This document shows, piece by piece, positions 6,564-7,946 of a stretch of 7,946 nucleotides of DNA. The translations under genes and the position numbers were made by a program. The stretch covers positions 1-7,946 of the forward strand of contig JALXER010000071.1 in the NCBI GenBank assembly GCA_027069385.1, in the 5' to 3' direction. This DNA comes from Paracoccaceae bacterium (GTDB lineage: Bacteria; Pseudomonadota; Alphaproteobacteria; Rhodobacterales; Rhodobacteraceae). Numbering within the stretch: position 1 is the stretch's first letter; each line of letters starts with the position of its first letter. Under the pieces are notes generated by a model. The model did not search any database and had not been told where the DNA came from. It saw only the letters and a list, made by a program, of their open reading frames with translations.

Positions 6564-6779
6564 TTAATTCGGGTAAACCGCCTGACGGGCCACATCGACA
6601 ATCGACGAGCGGCACAGGCCAAGGTCATTCAATTCGCGATCCGACAAGGCGCGCAATTCGCGCAGCGTGGTGCTGTACAGCTTGCGATCCGCAAGGGTTT
6701 TGCGCAGGGCGGCGGTGAATTCGGCAATGCGGTGAGCAATCGGGGCGGGTTTCAGTCTTTCCATTGAAACAAACGTCAT
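6564..6779 (-). CDS. DUF1127 (YjiS-like) small protein
   Basis: 71-residue protein whose C-terminal half (LRELRALSDRELNDLGLCRSSI, about residues 41-62) is the DUF1127 signature: an amphipathic helix rich in Arg/Leu followed by the S-D-R-E-L-x-D-L-G-L motif. Such small basic proteins in alphaproteobacteria are linked to RNA binding, stress responses and phosphate or carbon metabolism; CcaF1 of Rhodobacter sphaeroides is the studied example. The ATG at 6779 is chosen because AAGGA (6786-6790) precedes it at 6 bases; the reading frame continues to 6845 without another supported start. The gene is convergent with the PstS-like/OmpA gene and divergent from the MFS gene. A large inverted repeat begins immediately after its stop. 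Confidence 0.9.
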   Translation of the reverse strand: MTFVSMERLKPAPIAHRIAEFTAALRKTLADRKLYSTTLRELRALSDRELNDLGLCRSSIVDVARQAVYPN

Positions 6780-6785
6780 TTTGTT

Positions 6786-6790
6786 TCCTT
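6786..6790 (-). promoter_or_regulatory. Ribosome binding site of the DUF1127 gene
   Basis: On the minus strand AAGGA lies 6 bases before the ATG at 6779. It favours this start over the upstream in-frame ATG at 6845 and the internal ATG at 6764. Confidence 0.75.
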
Positions 6791-6817
6791 TCCATGTTTT
6801 TTCGTTTTCATGGACTG

Positions 6818-6845
6818 GATATAGAGGTTTGCTGCGCTGCAACAA
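6818..6845 (-). promoter_or_regulatory. Candidate promoter of the DUF1127 gene, possibly RpoH-type
   Basis: On the minus strand TTGTTG (6845-6840) is followed after 16 bases by TATATC (6823-6818). Read one base earlier, the -10 is CTATAT (6824-6819), which resembles heat-shock sigma (RpoH) -10 elements of alphaproteobacteria. Rhodobacter DUF1127/CcsR loci are RpoH-controlled, which makes this plausible but unproven. The leader would be about 30 bases. Confidence 0.4.
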
Positions 6846-6923
6846 TAACCAATACCGGCATAGCGCTCTGCGTTTTGCGCATAGCTCTGGTCAATCGGGG
6901 CCGACAGGTCTAAACCTTGGGCA

Positions 6924-7946
6924 ATGAACCTCTCCGCGCTGAAATTCCCGCAGTTCCGCCGCTATTTCGCGGCCAATTTCGTTGCCCTGCTCGGGTTATG
7001 GGTGCAGCGGATCGCCATGGGCTGGATCGCGTGGGACCAGACCGGATCGGCGTCGTTTGTCGGCTTTGTCGGGTTTTTGTCCTATGTGCCCACCTTGCTA
7101 AGCGGCCCGCTTTTCGGAGTGCTGGTTGACCGCTGGCGGGTGCAGCGCGCGGCGCTGTTTACCCAGTCGGGGTTCGGGTTGATCGCGCTAAGCGCGGCGC
7201 TGATGTATCGGCTCGGCTGGATCACGCCACCGGTCATTGCGATTCTGGCGCTGATAATCGGCGTGGTCACCTCGGCGCAGCATCCGGTACGCATGTCGCT
7301 GACCCCGCGTCTGGTGTCGCGCGAAAAGATCGGCTCGGTTGTGGTGCTGCTATCGCTTAATTTCAATCTGGCAAGGGTGCTTGGCCCCGCATTGGGGGGC
7401 GCGCTGATTGCGGCTTACGGGGGGCAGGCGGCGCTGTTTGTTACGGCGCTTTGCTATGTGCCGATTGTGCTGGTTATCCCGGGGCTGCGGCTGCGCGGCG
7501 TCAGCCATTCGCGCGCTCGCCGGTCGTTACTCGCTGAATTCATGGACGGGGTGCGCTTTATTGCCGGATCAAAGCTGATCCGGCAAGCCACGCTGATCAC
7601 CGGCTTGTTTGCCCTGTCGGGGCGCGGCGTGCTGGAAATCCTGCCCACCATTGCCGATGGCAGCTTTGGCAAGGGCGCGGCGGGTTTGGGGGTGCTTAGC
7701 GCGGCAGCGGGGGCCGGTGCGCTGCTGGCAGCGGTGGTGCAATCGCTTGGGCGCGGGGTGCAGGCGGGCCGCTTGCCGCCGCTTTCGCTGGTTGTTGCGG
7801 TGCTTGGGCCGCTGGTTGTCGCGATGCTTGGCGTATCCCAAAGCTGGCCGCTGACAATCCTTGCGGTGGCGGGTATCGGGTTTGCCGGTACCGTGGTCGG
7901 GGTATCCATGCAATCGAGCATCCAGATGGTGATTGACGAACACATG
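6924..7946 (+). CDS. MFS transporter, MFS_3/EntS-like exporter (3' truncated by window edge)
   Basis: Inner-membrane major facilitator of the MFS_3 (EntS-like, DUF894) type, whose members export siderophores, drugs or other small molecules by proton antiport. The frame is open for 341 codons to the last base, so the stop and probably the last few membrane segments (roughly 60-80 residues) are missing. The N terminus MNLSALKFPQFRRYFAAN is typical of the family. Loop 2-3 carries motif A: GPLFGVLVDRWRVQR (61-75), with D69 and R70. FNLARVLGPALGG (147-159) is the characteristic N-domain signature. A cytoplasmic loop near 188-222 separates the two halves, and about eight to nine hydrophobic segments are visible. 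The ATG at 6924 has no good Shine-Dalgarno sequence (only GGG at 6919-6921, too close). It is divergent from the DUF1127 gene across 144 bases. The substrate cannot be told. Confidence 0.9.
   Translation, partial: MNLSALKFPQFRRYFAANFVALLGLWVQRIAMGWIAWDQTGSASFVGFVGFLSYVPTLLSGPLFGVLVDRWRVQRAALFTQSGFGLIALSAALMYRLGWITPPVIAILALIIGVVTSAQHPVRMSLTPRLVSREKIGSVVVLLSLNFNLARVLGPALGGALIAAYGGQAALFVTALCYVPIVLVIPGLRLRGVSHSRARRSLLAEFMDGVRFIAGSKLIRQATLITGLFALSGRGVLEILPTIADGSFGKGAAGLGVLSAAAGAGALLAAVVQSLGRGVQAGRLPPLSLVVAVLGPLVVAMLGVSQSWPLTILAVAGIGFAGTVVGVSMQSSIQMVIDEHM

Noticed and set aside
6471..6767. 98-codon plus-strand open frame over the inverted repeat
   Set aside because: It starts at a TTG within the inverted repeat, lacks a ribosome site and runs antisense to the well-supported DUF1127 gene.
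6917..7129. 70-codon plus-strand open frame
   Set aside because: Out-of-frame shadow of the MFS gene, whose own frame starts at 6924 and stays open to the window end.
7454..7945. Long minus-strand open frames at the right edge
   Set aside because: Antisense to the MFS gene; low-complexity Pro/Ala/Ser/Thr-rich translation typical of GC-rich shadow frames.

Overview
The window looks like a chromosomal segment of an alphaproteobacterium, most likely Rhodobacterales. The evidence is the UvrD/PcrA helicase sequence, a PstS-like/OmpA fusion protein of a type familiar from that order, a short DUF1127 protein, and GC-rich codon use. No tRNA, rRNA, CRISPR array, transposase or phage gene is visible.

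Layout: (1) positions 1-1809 (+) hold the C-terminal three quarters or so of a UvrD/PcrA-type DNA helicase, cut at the left edge. (2) Positions 1979-6362 (+) hold three secreted-protein genes. Two are paralogous BMP-family (purine/nucleoside-binding type) periplasmic solute-binding proteins. The third is a 651-residue protein combining three small cysteine-bearing N-terminal modules, a PstS-like binding domain and a C-terminal OmpA-type peptidoglycan-binding domain. The third gene follows the second by only 45 bases. All three precursors have a signal peptide predicted to leave a mature N terminus starting Gln-Asp. No ABC permease or ATPase gene is present in the window. (3) A strong bidirectional terminator (6380-6418) and a large nested inverted repeat (6454-6563) separate this cluster from a convergent DUF1127 gene (6564-6779, minus). 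(4) After a 144-base divergent intergenic region, an MFS exporter gene (MFS_3/EntS-like) starts at 6924 (+) and runs off the right edge without a stop codon.

How the parts may work together: the cluster at 1979-6362 looks like a periplasmic solute-capture or sensing set in which the OmpA-domain protein could be tethered to peptidoglycan. How the ligands would be transported is not visible here. The DUF1127 gene with its structured 3' region resembles the CcaF1-CcsR arrangement of Rhodobacter (a DUF1127 gene followed by small RNAs with C-rich loops), because the minus-strand terminator loop reads UUCCUCCCG. That parallel is an inference. It and the orphan binding-protein cluster are the two items most worth following up.
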